Positions 16,337 through 24,725 of a DNA stretch of 36,697 nt are shown in pieces (positions within the stretch are counted from its first letter, which is position 1; every line of letters begins with the position of its first letter). The translations under genes were made by a program, and so were the position numbers. This DNA comes from Streptomyces albus subsp. chlorinus. GTDB lineage: Bacteria; Actinomycetota; Actinomycetes; Streptomycetales; Streptomycetaceae. The stretch is from the NCBI RefSeq assembly GCF_013302895.1, contig NZ_VJOK01000001.1, positions 4,881,639 through 4,918,335 of the forward strand. The letters run 5' to 3'. The notes under the pieces are model-generated. The model ran no database searches. It was given only the letters and a program-made list of their open reading frames with translations, and was not told the origin of the DNA.

Positions 16337-17695
16337 ATGACGAGCAGACTGGACAGGCTCAGGTCGGCCGTGGGCCGTTGGGCCGCGAAGGCCGCCGAGC
16401 GGCGGGCCGAGGCGGAGGCGGGCCCGCCCGGGCCCGACGACATCGATCGAAGACTCTCCAACGCCGAGGCGGGCCGCGCCCAGGCCGAGGCCGAGGCGGG
16501 TGGCACCGGTCACACCAGCGGATACGTGCCGCCGCCGCCGAAGTACGCGCCGGCCATAGCGGCCAAACCGGAACCGGCCGCAGCCGTGCCGTGGGGGGTG
16601 CGGGTCGCCGCCGAGGCCGGGTGGCGGCTGCTGGTGCTCGCCGGGGTCATCTGGGTGCTGATGAAGGTCGTCAGCACGATCAGCCTGGTGATCATCGCCT
16701 TCTCCGCCGGACTGCTCATCACCGCCCTGCTCCAGCCCACTGTGGCCAGGCTGCGGCGGATCGGGCTCGGCCGGGGGCTGGCCACCGCCATCACCTTCAT
16801 CGCCGGCTTCGTCGTCATGGGCCTGGTCGGCTGGTTCGTGGTGTGGCAGGTGATGGAGAACCTCGACACCCTCACCGACAAGGTGCAGGACGGTATCCAG
16901 GAGCTGAAGAACTGGGCGCTGAACGGCCCGTTCCACGTCTCCGAGGACCAGATCAACGACATCGCCCAGAATCTGAGCGACTGGATCGGCGACAACAGCA
17001 AGGAGCTGACCTCGGCGGGCATCGAGGGCGTCACCGTCATCCTGGAGTTCCTCTCGGGCGCGCTGTTGACGATGTTCGTGACGCTCTTCCTCCTCTACGA
17101 CGGGCGCCGCATCTGGGAGTGGACCCTCAAGTTCGTCCCCGCGGCGGCGCGCGAGGGGGTGGCGGGTGCGGGCCCGCGCGCCTGGGCGACGCTCACCGGC
17201 TATGTGCGCGGCACGGTGATAGTGGCCCTGATCGACGCGGTCTTCATCGGCATCGGCCTGTACTTCCTCAAGGTGCCGATGGCCGTGCCGCTCGCCGTCT
17301 TCATCTTCCTGTTCGCCTTCATCCCGATCGTCGGCGCCGTGGTCTCCGGCGCCCTGGCCGTGGTCGTCGCGCTGGTCACGGACGGCATCTTCACGGCCCT
17401 GCTGACGCTGTGCGTCGTGCTGGCCGTCCAGCAGATCGAGAGCCACATCCTCCAGCCGTTCATCCTCGGCCGCCTGGTGCGCGTCCACCCGCTGGCCGTC
17501 GTCCTCGGGGTGACGGGCGGCAGCCTGATCGCGGGCATCCCCGGCGCGGTGGTGGCGGTGCCGCTTGTGGCCGTCGTCAACACGGTCGTCGGCTATCTCA
17601 AGGGCTACGCGCAGGAGCAGGCGCTCCGCCAGCTGCGGGAGGCCGCGCCGCCCCCCGGGAGCGGGGAGCGGGACCCGGCCGAGCCGGAGCAGTGA
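16337..17695 (+). CDS. AI-2E family transporter-like membrane protein
   Basis: A 452-residue protein with GGAGGAAG upstream of ATG 16337. Residues 1-85 are cytoplasmic, Ala/Glu/Arg-rich, with a Pro-rich stretch (GYVPPPPKYAP). About eight helices follow: WRLLVLAGVIWVLMKVV, ISLVIIAFSAGLLITALL, ATAITFIAGFVVMGLVGWF, then an extracytoplasmic-type segment (residues 180-235, DNLDTL... to ...GDNSKELTS). The last part is LFLLYDGRRIWEW, FLFAFIPIVGAVVSGALAVVV and QQIESHILQPFILGRLVRVHPL, which are AI-2E family hallmarks. Family members export small molecules or ions (some act as Na+/H+ antiporters); the substrate here cannot be told. Ends in a terminator shared with the convergent hydrolase gene. Confidence 0.9.
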   Translation: MTSRLDRLRSAVGRWAAKAAERRAEAEAGPPGPDDIDRRLSNAEAGRAQAEAEAGGTGHTSGYVPPPPKYAPAIAAKPEPAAAVPWGVRVAAEAGWRLLVLAGVIWVLMKVVSTISLVIIAFSAGLLITALLQPTVARLRRIGLGRGLATAITFIAGFVVMGLVGWFVVWQVMENLDTLTDKVQDGIQELKNWALNGPFHVSEDQINDIAQNLSDWIGDNSKELTSAGIEGVTVILEFLSGALLTMFVTLFLLYDGRRIWEWTLKFVPAAAREGVAGAGPRAWATLTGYVRGTVIVALIDAVFIGIGLYFLKVPMAVPLAVFIFLFAFIPIVGAVVSGALAVVVALVTDGIFTALLTLCVVLAVQQIESHILQPFILGRLVRVHPLAVVLGVTGGSLIAGIPGAVVAVPLVAVVNTVVGYLKGYAQEQALRQLREAAPPPGSGERDPAEPEQ

Positions 17696-17725
17696 CCACC
17701 CCGCGTCCGCGGTGGGCCTGGCCCG

Positions 17726-17754
17726 GCCCCCTCCGCCTCCGGGCGGGAGGGGGC
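17726..17754. terminator. bidirectional terminator between convergent genes
   Basis: GCCCCCTCC (17726-17734) pairs with GGAGGGGGC (17746-17754) around an 11-base loop, between the AI-2E gene (+) and the hydrolase gene (-). Confidence 0.7.
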
Positions 17755-17756
17755 TG

Positions 17757-19604
17757 TCAGTACGGGGCCTCGCGCTGGTCCATGAAGCGGCGCAGGTGCC
17801 GGGTGTCCTTATCCGTCCAGCCGCGGGAGGGGGCGACAGCGGCCCACGCCTCCACCGAACCGTTGCCGTACCGGTGGCCGTGCGGGGCGCCGACGCCGTA
17901 GGAGACGGCCATGTCCACCGTCGTCTGCCAGAAGGTGACCAGCGGGAACCAGGTGACCGCGTCCGTGATGTCCGGCCCCAGCGGCTCGCGCAGCCAGGGG
18001 GGCGGGTTCAGGGCGAGGCCGGGTGACCACCATACGATGGCGTCCGAGGCGTTCTGCAGGTAGACGACGCGCGGGGACTTCCAGCCGGGGCCGGGGCGGG
18101 CGAGGTCCTCGCGGGGCCACTGAGCGAACCGGAAGTGGCGCCCCCCTTCGTACTCGGGGCGCCACACCGGGCTGCCCGGCTCGCGGTGCGCGGTCAGTTC
18201 GCGGCGGATCGGGGAGAAGTGGGGGGAGCCGGCCAGGACGGCGCCGTCCACCTTCGCCAGCAGATCGTCCGGGCCGTCGAACGAGGCTTCGATCCCATAG
18301 GCGCCCAGGGACTCGCCGAAGACGACGAGCTTGGGGCGGTGCCCGGCCGGCTGCTCCAGCCAGCGGGCGCGTACCGCCTCCACCAGCGCCCGGGTGGCGC
18401 GGCCCGCCTGTTCCTTGTCCACCAGGAAGGACGCCCAGCTGGGCAGGTAGGAGTACTGCACCGCCACGATGGCGGTGTCGCCGCCGTGGATGTACTCCAG
18501 CGGTTCGGCGTCCGTGGAGTTGACCCACCCCCGGCCGGTGGTCCCGGCGATGGCCAGCACGTCCCGGTCGAAGGCGCCGGTACGCTCCAGCTCCCGCACC
18601 GCCAGCCGTGCGCGGGCCCTGAACGAGGGGGCCGACGCCTGCCCCACGTACACCCGGACCGGCCGGAGGGCGCGCTTCCCGGTGACGGCGCGGATGTGCC
18701 GGGCCGAGATCGCCGAGCCGGTGAAGTTGCGGCCCTCGTACCCCAGCTCGTCCCACTCGACGAGGGACGCCGGGCTGCCCGAGACCAGCGGGGAACGCGG
18801 CCGGACGATGCCGTCCTTGGTGCTCTCGTCGGTCTGCTGCGCCAGGTACGCCGCCCCATCGAGGACGCCGCGGTCGAAGACGACGTCGCGGGTGCCGAAG
18901 ACGACGACCATCGCGCTGACCAGCAGGCCGACGCCGATCGCCAGCGGGCGCGGCACGAAGCGGCCCAGCAGCCGGATCAGGGCGCGGGTGCCGAGCCGGA
19001 CCGCGCGGGCCAGCGCCACCAGCGCCAGGCAGATCGCCATGGCCAGCAGGGCGATCATCAGGGAGTGCCAGGTGAGGGTCTCGGGCATCTCCTGGAGCCG
19101 GCGCAGCTCCCGCTGCGCGTCGGCGCTCCAGGACAGCGCGGCGATGGTGAGCGCGGTGCTGAGCGCGTAGTACGCCAGCCAGGCGCGGGCCCGCCAGCGG
19201 GGTCCGGGGCGGCGGCGGACGTACCGGCGGCACAGCGGCCCCAGCGTGAGCCGCAGCAGCCACTCGGCCAGCCCGCCGATGGCGTACCCCATGGCGGCGG
19301 TGATGCCCCCGATCACCCCCTGGAGGAACCAGGGGCGGGGCACCAGGGAGGGGGTCAGCGAGAGCCAGAAGAACAGCGTCGCGCAGCACAGCGCCGCGAG
19401 CCCGGGCCAGCGCCGCACGACGTAGGAGGGGTGGGGCGCCTCCCAGTAGGGGTGCCGGGCCGACGCGCGCAGGCGCCGGGCGAGTACGCGCAGGCGGCGC
19501 CGGACACGGGGCGGCGGCGCGGGTATCCGGCGCCGTTGGGGAGCGCCGCGCTGCGGCGGGATGCGGCGCGGCGGCGCGAGTTGTTCGTCCGCTGCCTGAC
19601 CCAT
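17757..19604 (-). CDS. polytopic membrane alpha/beta hydrolase (Abhydrolase_9 type)
   Basis: From ATG 19604 (with GGAAAG upstream) the protein has 615 residues. The frame itself is open further upstream through the PadR operator, which is not coding. Residues 1-60 are Arg/Pro-rich. Five helices lie at about 65-250 (GLAALCCATLFFWLSLTPSLVPRPW, GVIGGITAAMGYAIGGLAEW, AYYALSTALTIAALSW, MIALLAMAICLALVAL, LAIGVGLLVSAMVVVF). The second half is an exported hydrolase domain with the nucleophile elbow VFGESLGAYG (Ser nucleophile) and later Asp/His candidates in LQNASDAIVWW and PHGHRYGNGSV. This matches the actinobacterial family of N-terminal membrane plus alpha/beta hydrolase proteins. Substrate unknown; a lipid or wall ester is a guess. 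Confidence 0.85.
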   Translation of the reverse strand: MGQAADEQLAPPRRIPPQRGAPQRRRIPAPPPRVRRRLRVLARRLRASARHPYWEAPHPSYVVRRWPGLAALCCATLFFWLSLTPSLVPRPWFLQGVIGGITAAMGYAIGGLAEWLLRLTLGPLCRRYVRRRPGPRWRARAWLAYYALSTALTIAALSWSADAQRELRRLQEMPETLTWHSLMIALLAMAICLALVALARAVRLGTRALIRLLGRFVPRPLAIGVGLLVSAMVVVFGTRDVVFDRGVLDGAAYLAQQTDESTKDGIVRPRSPLVSGSPASLVEWDELGYEGRNFTGSAISARHIRAVTGKRALRPVRVYVGQASAPSFRARARLAVRELERTGAFDRDVLAIAGTTGRGWVNSTDAEPLEYIHGGDTAIVAVQYSYLPSWASFLVDKEQAGRATRALVEAVRARWLEQPAGHRPKLVVFGESLGAYGIEASFDGPDDLLAKVDGAVLAGSPHFSPIRRELTAHREPGSPVWRPEYEGGRHFRFAQWPREDLARPGPGWKSPRVVYLQNASDAIVWWSPGLALNPPPWLREPLGPDITDAVTWFPLVTFWQTTVDMAVSYGVGAPHGHRYGNGSVEAWAAVAPSRGWTDKDTRHLRRFMDQREAPY

Positions 19605-19740
19605 CGCCCACTTTCCGCTCACTCGCTGCCGGTACGGCACCGGTCGTCCAGTATCGACCGCTCTTGACCGGCTGACGCAGCGGGGGGCGCCGGGGTTGCT
19701 CGTGGGCGGTCCTGTGCCGCTCCCGCCCTGTCCCCACCGG

Positions 19741-19763
19741 GTGTATACACGCGGTGTATACAC
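19741..19763. promoter_or_regulatory. two perfect palindromes, likely PadR operator
   Basis: GTGTATACAC occurs twice (19741-19750 and 19754-19763), 13 bp start to start, 20-42 bp before the PadR start. A half-site-like TGTAGTGT follows (19768-19775), and TAGTGT (19770-19775) fits a -10 box seven bases before ATG 19783, suggesting a leaderless message. PadR dimers bind such TGTA/TACA dyads, so self-repression is expected. Confidence 0.75.
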
Positions 19764-19782
19764 GTCGTGTAGTGTGCCTCGC

Positions 19783-20307
19783 ATGTCGATAAGCCACACC
19801 CTGCTCGGTCTGCTGGAGACCGGGCCACGCCACGGATACGACCTCAAACGCGCCTTCGACGAGAAGTTCGGGCACGACAGGCAACTGCACTACGGGCAGG
19901 TCTACTCGACCATGTCGCGCCTGCTGAAGAACGGGCTCGTCGAGGTCGAGGGGGTCGAGCCGGGCGAGGGCCCCGAACGCAAGCGCTACGCCATCACCGA
20001 GGCAGGGGTCACCGACGTCCACACGTGGCTGTCCACCCCCGAGAAGCCGGAGCCGTACCTCCAGAGCACCCTCTACACCAAGCTGGTGCTCGCCCTGCTG
20101 ACGGGACGGGACGGCGCCGCGCTGCTGGACATCCAGCGCGCGGAGCACCTGCGCATGATGCGCGAGCTGACCCGCCGCAAGACCCACGGCGACCTCGCGG
20201 ACCAGCTGATCTGCGACCACGCGCTCTTCCACCTGGAGGCCGACCTGCGCTGGCTGGAGACGGCCGCCGCGCGCCTGGACAAGCTCGCCGGTCAGGTGAG
20301 CGCATGA
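19783..20307 (+). CDS. PadR-family transcriptional repressor
   Basis: I choose ATG 19783 because the protein family begins there (MSISHTLLGLLETGPRHGYDL); 174 residues. The winged helix-turn-helix occupies about residues 5-80 (HGYDLKRAFDEKF, HYGQVYSTMSRLLKNGLVEVE, RKRYAITEAGVTDVHTWL). The C-terminal helical dimer domain (about 95-174) is of the longer PadR type, with LIADHALFHLEADLRWLE-like helices. It overlaps the ABC ATPase start as ATGA, so it forms one unit with the exporter. Likely it represses the operon and is released by a compound that the exporter removes. The two palindromes just upstream are its likely site. Ligand unknown. Confidence 0.92.
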   Translation: MSISHTLLGLLETGPRHGYDLKRAFDEKFGHDRQLHYGQVYSTMSRLLKNGLVEVEGVEPGEGPERKRYAITEAGVTDVHTWLSTPEKPEPYLQSTLYTKLVLALLTGRDGAALLDIQRAEHLRMMRELTRRKTHGDLADQLICDHALFHLEADLRWLETAAARLDKLAGQVSA

Positions 20308-21029
20308 CCTCGCTCCCCACCCCTCCCGCCCCGTCGCACCCCACGGCCGCACTGCTGTCCGCACAGGGGCTGCGCAAGACCTACGGCACGACCACGGCCC
20401 TGGACGGCGCCGATTTCTCCATCGGCGCGGGCGAGGTCGTGGCGGTGATGGGCCCCTCCGGATCGGGCAAGTCCACCCTGCTGCACTGCCTCGCCGGAAT
20501 CGTGCCGCCCGACAGCGGCCGGGTGACCTACCAGGGCAGGGACATCTCCACGCTCTCCGACGCCCAGCGCAGCGCCCTGCGCCGCGGCGACTTCGGGTTC
20601 GTCTTCCAGTTCGGGCAGTTGGTGCCCGAACTGACCTGCCTGGAGAACGCGGCGCTCCCGCTGCGGCTGGCGGGAGCCGGCCGCAAGGAGGCCGAGGCCC
20701 GCGCCAAGGAGTGGCTGGAGCGGCTGGAGGTCGAGGACGTACGGCACCACCGGCCGGGCCAGGTCTCCGGCGGCCAGGGGCAGCGCGTGGCGGTCGCCCG
20801 CGCCCTGGCCGGCGGACCCCGCGTGGTCTTCGCCGACGAGCCGACCGGCGCGCTGGACTCCCTCAACGGCGAACGCGTCATGCGGCTGCTGACCGAGACC
20901 GCCCGCGCGTCGCAGACCGCGGTCGTCCTGGTCACCCACGAGTCCCGCGTCGCCGCCTACTCCGACCGCGAGATCGTCGTCCGCGACGGCAGGGCCCGGG
21001 ACATGAACCCCATGGCGGCCGCCCTATGA
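20304..21029 (+). CDS. ABC exporter ATPase (LolD/MacB type)
   Basis: The true start is ATG 20304, overlapping the PadR stop; 241 residues. Walker A GPSGSGKST (50-58), Q-loop FQF (101-103), signature VSGGQ (154-158), Walker B VVFADEP (174-180) and the switch His 212 are all present. The order and the sequence around LDGADFSIGAGEVVAVMGPSG place it in the FtsE/LolD/MacB group that works with FtsX-type permeases. Its stop overlaps the permease start as ATGA, so the two proteins form one transporter. Confidence 0.95.
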   Translation: MTSLPTPPAPSHPTAALLSAQGLRKTYGTTTALDGADFSIGAGEVVAVMGPSGSGKSTLLHCLAGIVPPDSGRVTYQGRDISTLSDAQRSALRRGDFGFVFQFGQLVPELTCLENAALPLRLAGAGRKEAEARAKEWLERLEVEDVRHHRPGQVSGGQGQRVAVARALAGGPRVVFADEPTGALDSLNGERVMRLLTETARASQTAVVLVTHESRVAAYSDREIVVRDGRARDMNPMAAAL

Positions 21030-23359
21030 CCGACCGGCGGCGCGTGCGGGGATGGGCGCGCGACCTCGCGATGGGCGCCAGGTTCGCCTTCTCGGGGCGC
21101 CAAGGGCGCGTGCGTACGGCACTGACCGCCCTGGGAGTGGCGCTGGGAGTGGCGATGCTGCTGCTGGCGGCCTCCGTCCCGCACGCACTGAGCGAACGGG
21201 ACGCCCGCACGGACGCCCGCGGTGGCCTGCTCGTGGACGCTGGGGTGGAGCATTCGTCCGACAGGTCGCTGCTGGTGGCGGACGCGAACACGAGCTACCA
21301 CGACAAGGAGCTGCACGCCAGGATGCTCCAGGCGGAAGGCAGCCATCCGGTCACCCCGCCCGGCGTCGACAGGTTCCCCCGGCCCGGCGAGATGGTCGTC
21401 TCACCCGCGCTCAAGGAACTGCTCGCCTCCCAGGACGGCGCCGAGCTGACGAAGCGGTTCGACCACCGCGTCGTCGGCACCATCGGCAAGGAGGGACTGT
21501 CCGGACCGGCCGAGCTGTCCGCCTACCTGGGCACCGACGAACTGACGCCCGGCGCCACCGGGGTGCGCCTGGAGCGCTTCGGCATCTCGCAGGACCGCCC
21601 GCCGATGGACCCGGTACTCCTCATGCTGGGCGCGGTGGCCTGCGTGGTGCTGCTGACGCCGGTCGCGGTCTTCGTCGCGACGGCGACGCGCTTCGGCGGC
21701 GAACGGCGGGACCGACGGCTGGCAGCCCTGCGGCTGGTCGGCGCCGACGCCGCGATGACCCGCCGGATCGCGGCCGGGGAGTCGCTGGCCGGCGCGGTGC
21801 TCGGCGTGGTGCTGGGCGCCGTGCTCTTCGCCCTGGGACGGCAGGGCGCCGACGAGGTCTCCCTGTTCGACGCCAGCGCCTTCCCCTCCGACGTGGTGCC
21901 GGACCCGGCCCTGGGGGCGCTGGTCGTCCTGGGCGTGCCCGCCGTGGCAGTGGCCGTCTCCGTGTTCGCCCTGCGCGGCGTCACCATCGAACCGCTGGGC
22001 GTGCTGCGGGAGAGCCGGCCCGTCTCGCGCCGGCTGTGGTGGCGGCTGGTGCCCCCGGCCGTGGGCCTGCTGCTCCTGCTGCCGCTGGCCGGCGCCCTGC
22101 GCGGGGACTCGGGGCAGGTGAGCGAGACCCGGGTCGTCAGCGGTGCGCTGCTGCTGCTGAGCGGGGTGGCGCTGCTGCTGCCCTGGCTGGTGGGGCGGCT
22201 CGTGAACGGGCTGCGCGGGGGCACGCTCTCCTGGCAGCTCGCCGTCCGCCGCCTCCAGCTCGGCGGCGGCACGGCCGTCCGCGCCGTCAGCGGCATCACC
22301 ATCGCGGTGGCCGGGGCCATCGCGCTCCAGATGCTGTTCGCCGGGGCCGAGGAGCTGTCCACGCGGCCGACCGGCCAGGAGCGCACCGACGCGCGGCGGA
22401 TCACCGTCGGGGGCGGCTACCGCCTGTCGCCCGCCGAGGCGGAGCAGCGGACCCGCAAGCTCCGGAACATCGAGGGGGTCGCCTCGGTGAGCGGCTACCT
22501 GGAGGCGTCCCAGCCGATCGCGGGCATGACCGAGGCCGAACAGAAGTACGCCACGGTGATCGTGGGGGACTGCGCCAGGCTCCGCGGGCTGGCCGCGCTC
22601 CCCTCCTGCCACGACGGCCAGGTCTTCCGCGCCACGGCGCCTGAGCGGAAGGGCAGCGGCCCACCGCCACGCGCCGGGACCGCGCTGGAGGTGACCGGCC
22701 CCGGCGGCAAGGGCGCCACGAAGTGGACGGTCCCCGCCTCCGCGCGGACCGTCCGGGCCAAGCACCCGGGCTGGAGCGACCTGCCCGTCGAGGCGCTCCT
22801 CGTGACACCGTCGGCGGCGCCGGTGGAGCGGTTCGACGTCTCCTACACCGGCTGGATCCAGCTCCGCGAGGACGACCCGGACGTCGTGGAGAAGGTCCGC
22901 ACCGCCCTCTACCGGGACGATCCGGTGGCGGGGATCATGCAGATGCACGAGACGGAGACCTCCAAGGACTTCCTGGCGCTGCGGCGCGCCGTCTTCGCCG
23001 CCGCAACCGGAGTGCTGGCCCTCATCGGCGCCAGCATGATCCTCTCCCAGATCGAGCAGCTGCGGGAGCGCCGACGGCAGTTGGCGGTACTGGTGGCGTT
23101 CGGGACCCGCCGCAGGACACTGGGCGCCTCGGTGCTGTGGCAGACCGCCGTGCCGGTCGCGCTGGGACTCCTGCTGGCCTCCGGTATCGGCCTCGGGCTG
23201 GGCTGGGCCCTGATGCGGGTGATCGGCCGGCCGGTGAGGGAGTGGACGGTCTTCTGGCCGATGGCCGGGGTGGGCGCCGGGGTGATCGCGGTGGTGACAC
23301 TGCTGAGCATGCCGGTGCTGTGGCGCCTGATGCGGCCGGACGGGCTGCGCACCGAGTAG
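21026..23359 (+). CDS. FtsX-like ABC permease
   Basis: From ATG 21026 (overlap ATGA with the ATPase) the protein has 777 residues, the size of the duplicated type of FtsX/MacB permease. An N-terminal helix (TALTALGVALGVAMLLLAAS, about 31-50) is followed by a 150-residue outside loop. Four helices in the first half lie at about 195-400 (VLLMLGAVACVVLLTPVAVFV, ESLAGAVLGVVLGAVLFAL, LGALVVLGVPAVAVAVSVFAL, LVPPAVGLLLLLPLAG), and further helices follow. The last FtsX domain (about 650-777) contains FAAATGVLALIGASMILSQIEQL, VPVALGLLLASGIGLGLGWAL and GVGAGVIAVVTLLSMPV. Most likely it exports a lipophilic drug or peptide, or extracts an envelope lipid. Regulated by PadR upstream. Ends 46 bp before a strong hairpin. 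Confidence 0.92.
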   Translation: MTDRRRVRGWARDLAMGARFAFSGRQGRVRTALTALGVALGVAMLLLAASVPHALSERDARTDARGGLLVDAGVEHSSDRSLLVADANTSYHDKELHARMLQAEGSHPVTPPGVDRFPRPGEMVVSPALKELLASQDGAELTKRFDHRVVGTIGKEGLSGPAELSAYLGTDELTPGATGVRLERFGISQDRPPMDPVLLMLGAVACVVLLTPVAVFVATATRFGGERRDRRLAALRLVGADAAMTRRIAAGESLAGAVLGVVLGAVLFALGRQGADEVSLFDASAFPSDVVPDPALGALVVLGVPAVAVAVSVFALRGVTIEPLGVLRESRPVSRRLWWRLVPPAVGLLLLLPLAGALRGDSGQVSETRVVSGALLLLSGVALLLPWLVGRLVNGLRGGTLSWQLAVRRLQLGGGTAVRAVSGITIAVAGAIALQMLFAGAEELSTRPTGQERTDARRITVGGGYRLSPAEAEQRTRKLRNIEGVASVSGYLEASQPIAGMTEAEQKYATVIVGDCARLRGLAALPSCHDGQVFRATAPERKGSGPPPRAGTALEVTGPGGKGATKWTVPASARTVRAKHPGWSDLPVEALLVTPSAAPVERFDVSYTGWIQLREDDPDVVEKVRTALYRDDPVAGIMQMHETETSKDFLALRRAVFAAATGVLALIGASMILSQIEQLRERRRQLAVLVAFGTRRRTLGASVLWQTAVPVALGLLLASGIGLGLGWALMRVIGRPVREWTVFWPMAGVGAGVIAVVTLLSMPVLWRLMRPDGLRTE

Positions 23360-23404
23360 CCAGGCGGCACACGCCGTGCGGCGCGTGCCGTGCGACCCTC
23401 ATGC

Positions 23405-23451
23405 GCGGGGCGGCCGGGCCGGACGCCGGCGCTCCGGTCCGGCCGCCCCGC
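23405..23451. terminator. terminator after the PadR-ABC operon
   Basis: GCGGGGCGGCCGG (23405-23417) pairs perfectly with 23439-23451; one G-T pair and CCGGA/TCCGG extend it inward around a 9-base loop. Confidence 0.8.
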
Positions 23452-23504
23452 GGGAAACCAGCGGCCGTGCGCGCCGGTCGGCCCCGCCGTACCGCCGCCA
23501 GGCC

Positions 23505-23580
23505 GTCTCAGGGGCCGCCGCGGTCTCTCAGGGGCCGCCCCCCCCGTTCTCAGGCCGCCCGGCCGTCTCAGGGCCGTGCG
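23505..23580. repeat. four degenerate repeats of (G)TCTCAGGGGCCGCC at the oxyR 3' end
   Basis: Copies begin at about 23505, 23525, 23547 and 23565. The last one contains the oxyR stop codon (TCA on the plus strand at 23568-23570). The other three lie just beyond it, as though the oxyR tail had been duplicated. Confidence 0.65.
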
Positions 23581-24578
23581 GGACGGACGGGCAAGGAGGC
23601 CAGTGCGGCCCGCAGGGCGTCACCGAAGGAGCGGAACTCCTCCTCCCGCGCGGCCCCCTCCCGCATCGCCAGCGCGATCCGCCGGGAGGGCGCGGGATCG
23701 GCGAAACAGGCCGTCCGCAGCGACGCGTTGCGCGCGGCCTCCACGGGCACCGCCGTCTGCGGCAGCAGGGTCACGCCCATGCCCCCGGCCACCAGTTGCA
23801 CCAGGGTGGAGAGTCCGGCCGCGCTGGTCGTCACGCTGGCCGAGTCCGTGCGGCCCGCCTCGCGGCAGATGTCGAGCGCCTGGTCGCGCAGACAGTGCCC
23901 CTCGTCCAGCAGCAGCAGATCCAGCTCGCGCAGCAGGGAGCGCGGCAGGTCGCAGCGCCCGGCCGCCGGATGGTCGTGCGGGGTGACGAGTACGAAGTCC
24001 TCGTCGAAGAGCGGCACCTCCTGGATCCAGGAGGCCGCCAGGGGCACCGCGCACAGCAGCAGGTCCAGCCGCCCCTGCCCCAGCCCCTCCACCAGCGAGT
24101 CCGTCTGCTCCTCGTGCACCTGGAGGTCCAGATCCGGGTAGCGCTTGCGGACGAGGCCGAGCACGGTCGGCAGCAGATACGGGGCCACCGTGGGGATCAC
24201 CCCCAGGCGCAGCACCCCGGTGAACGGCGCCTGCGCCGCCTCCGCCTCCTCCATCAGCTCGCCCATGGCGTGCAGCACCGCGCGGGCCCGGACCGCCATC
24301 CGCTCACCGGCGGGGGAGAGCAGCACCTTTCGAGTGGTTCTCTCCAGCAACTGCACACCCAGCGTCTCCTCCAGTGCCGCCACGGCACCCGAGAGCGCGG
24401 GCTGGCTCATGCCGATCGCGGCGGCGGCCTCCCGGAAGTGCAGGTGCTCGGCCACCGCGCTGAAAGCCCGCAGCTGGGACAGGCTCGGCTGCCGGGTGCG
24501 GCCGGCGCGCGGCGCCTGCTGGGGCGGGGCCGTGCGCCTCACCTGGGCGGGGAAGGACTGCGCGCTCGGTGCGGTCAC
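23568..24578 (-). CDS. oxyR: OxyR peroxide-sensing LysR-type regulator
   Basis: I choose GTG 24578 (GGAGTGAG nine bases upstream), giving 336 residues; the frame is open upstream. The first 30 residues are an extra low-complexity tail before the family start at QPSLSQLRAFSAVAEHLHF. The helix-turn-helix occupies about 32-90 (AAAAIGMSQPALSGAVAALE). The two redox cysteines are present: Cys 229 and Cys 238 in LDEGHCLRDQALDIC, as in OxyR proteins that form a disulfide with hydrogen peroxide. It should activate (or, reduced, repress) ahpCD and control itself. An OxyR-type site lies only 3 bp from its start codon. Between it and ahpC lies about 1.9 kb of foreign or rearranged DNA, whereas in other Streptomyces these genes are direct neighbours. 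Confidence 0.94.
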   Translation of the reverse strand: MTAPSAQSFPAQVRRTAPPQQAPRAGRTRQPSLSQLRAFSAVAEHLHFREAAAAIGMSQPALSGAVAALEETLGVQLLERTTRKVLLSPAGERMAVRARAVLHAMGELMEEAEAAQAPFTGVLRLGVIPTVAPYLLPTVLGLVRKRYPDLDLQVHEEQTDSLVEGLGQGRLDLLLCAVPLAASWIQEVPLFDEDFVLVTPHDHPAAGRCDLPRSLLRELDLLLLDEGHCLRDQALDICREAGRTDSASVTTSAAGLSTLVQLVAGGMGVTLLPQTAVPVEAARNASLRTACFADPAPSRRIALAMREGAAREEEFRSFGDALRAALASLPVRPARP

Positions 24579-24580
24579 TG

Positions 24581-24617
24581 ATAACTCACTCCAATCAAAC
24601 ACCCCAACTGTAACTAT
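24581..24617. promoter_or_regulatory. OxyR-type binding site, copy 1 (next to oxyR)
   Basis: ATAA-N7-CAAT-N7-CCCA-N7-CTAT, the four-box spacing of an OxyR tetramer site (ATAG-N7-CTAT-N7-ATAG-N7-CTAT). The outer boxes match best. It is colinear, without gaps, with copy 2 at 26373-26409 and starts 3 bp from the oxyR start codon. Confidence 0.65.
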
Positions 24618-24725
24618 GTCCGCGATCAATGCCCTACGCGGGTGGGTGGTTCCGGCCGACCTCCAGGAATACGTACAACCCAGGCATCCTGGCCGCCCGC
24701 AGGCGCAACCAGCGCGTACGCGCAC

